Positions 13,078 to 13,157 of a stretch of 13,157 nt of DNA are shown in pieces (positions within the stretch are counted from its first letter, which is position 1; every line of letters begins with the position of its first letter). The position numbers and the translations under genes are program-made. This stretch comes from Actinomycetales bacterium Ga0077552. GTDB lineage: Bacteria > Actinomycetota > Actinomycetes > Actinomycetales > Microbacteriaceae. The stretch covers positions 1 through 13,157 of the forward strand of contig LNFD01000285.1 of NCBI GenBank assembly GCA_001464255.1, written 5' to 3'. The notes beneath the pieces are model-generated. The model saw nothing but the letters and a program-made list of their open reading frames with translations. It was not told where the DNA came from and ran no database searches.

Positions 13078-13157
13078 ATGGATGCTCCGCTCCTGATCGT
13101 CGGAGCCTCCATGGCCGGCCTCCGCACCGCCGAGGGCGCGCGGCGCGCCGGCTATGC
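13078..13157 (+). CDS. FAD-dependent ferredoxin reductase, N-terminus only
   Basis: The last gene is cut by the window edge after 26 codons: MDAPLLIVGASMAGLRTAEG and RRAGY. IVGASMAGLRTAEG is an FAD-binding Rossmann motif (GxSxAGxxxA) as in putidaredoxin-reductase-like and rhodocoxin-reductase-like NAD(P)H:ferredoxin oxidoreductases. Directly behind a P450-type ferredoxin, it is very likely the electron supplier NAD(P)H to ferredoxin to P450. Only the start can be judged. Confidence 0.82.
   Translation, partial: MDAPLLIVGASMAGLRTAEGARRAGY

Noticed and set aside
1..13157. Insertion sequence, prophage or tRNA attachment site
   Set aside because: No transposase, integrase, tRNA or flanking target duplication was found despite the island-like gene content.

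Overview
The window is very GC-rich, tightly packed, and reads as actinobacterial chromosome, most likely a member of the Microbacteriaceae. That placement is an inference from strong G/C third-position bias, a [3Fe-4S]-type P450 ferredoxin, an LAxTG (sortase E-like) cell-wall anchor and 4-base ATGA/GTGA gene overlaps; no rRNA or tRNA is present to confirm it. No gap between genes exceeds 300 bases.

Layout. 1-165: tail of an unidentified gene (+). 162-852: peptidase C26 / PuuD-like gamma-glutamyl hydrolase (-), broken by a frameshift. 849-1130: small sigma-region-4-like HTH protein (-). 1199-2701: APC-family amine/amino-acid permease (-). 2897-3709: acetoacetate-decarboxylase-family enzyme (+). 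3706-5100: secreted, cell-wall-anchored YVTN beta-propeller (-). 5230-6553: glutamine-synthetase-like ligase (-), also broken by a deletion/frameshift. 6649-7362: class I glutamine amidotransferase (+). 7363-7580: inverted-repeat array between convergent genes. 7581-8822: cytochrome P450 (-). 8959-9459: MarR regulator (+). 9584-13157: operon (+) of aldehyde dehydrogenase, LigB-type extradiol dioxygenase, FAH-family enzyme, ferredoxin and the start of an FAD-dependent ferredoxin reductase.

How the genes fit together. The content is a catabolic island. A permease imports a substrate. A GS-like ligase plus a GATase-like hydrolase resemble the gamma-glutamylation pair of aniline pathways (AtdA1/AtdA2, TdnQ/TdnT) and PuuA/PuuD of putrescine catabolism. 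A P450 with its own ferredoxin and reductase would hydroxylate. An extradiol dioxygenase, semialdehyde dehydrogenase and FAH-type enzyme look like a homoprotocatechuate-style meta-cleavage lower pathway. The substrate is not readable from sequence; an aromatic or other amine is the working idea.

The strongest hidden signal is an 18-bp imperfect palindrome, best copy TCGTTTGTATCCGAACGA, found upstream of six genes (permease, decarboxylase, GS-like ligase, P450, marR, aldehyde dehydrogenase), always in the same orientation relative to the gene. It appears to be the operator of a local regulon, most plausibly bound by the MarR protein. Two of the gamma-glutamyl genes carry deletions that shift the frame, which is either real decay of that branch or an assembly fault.
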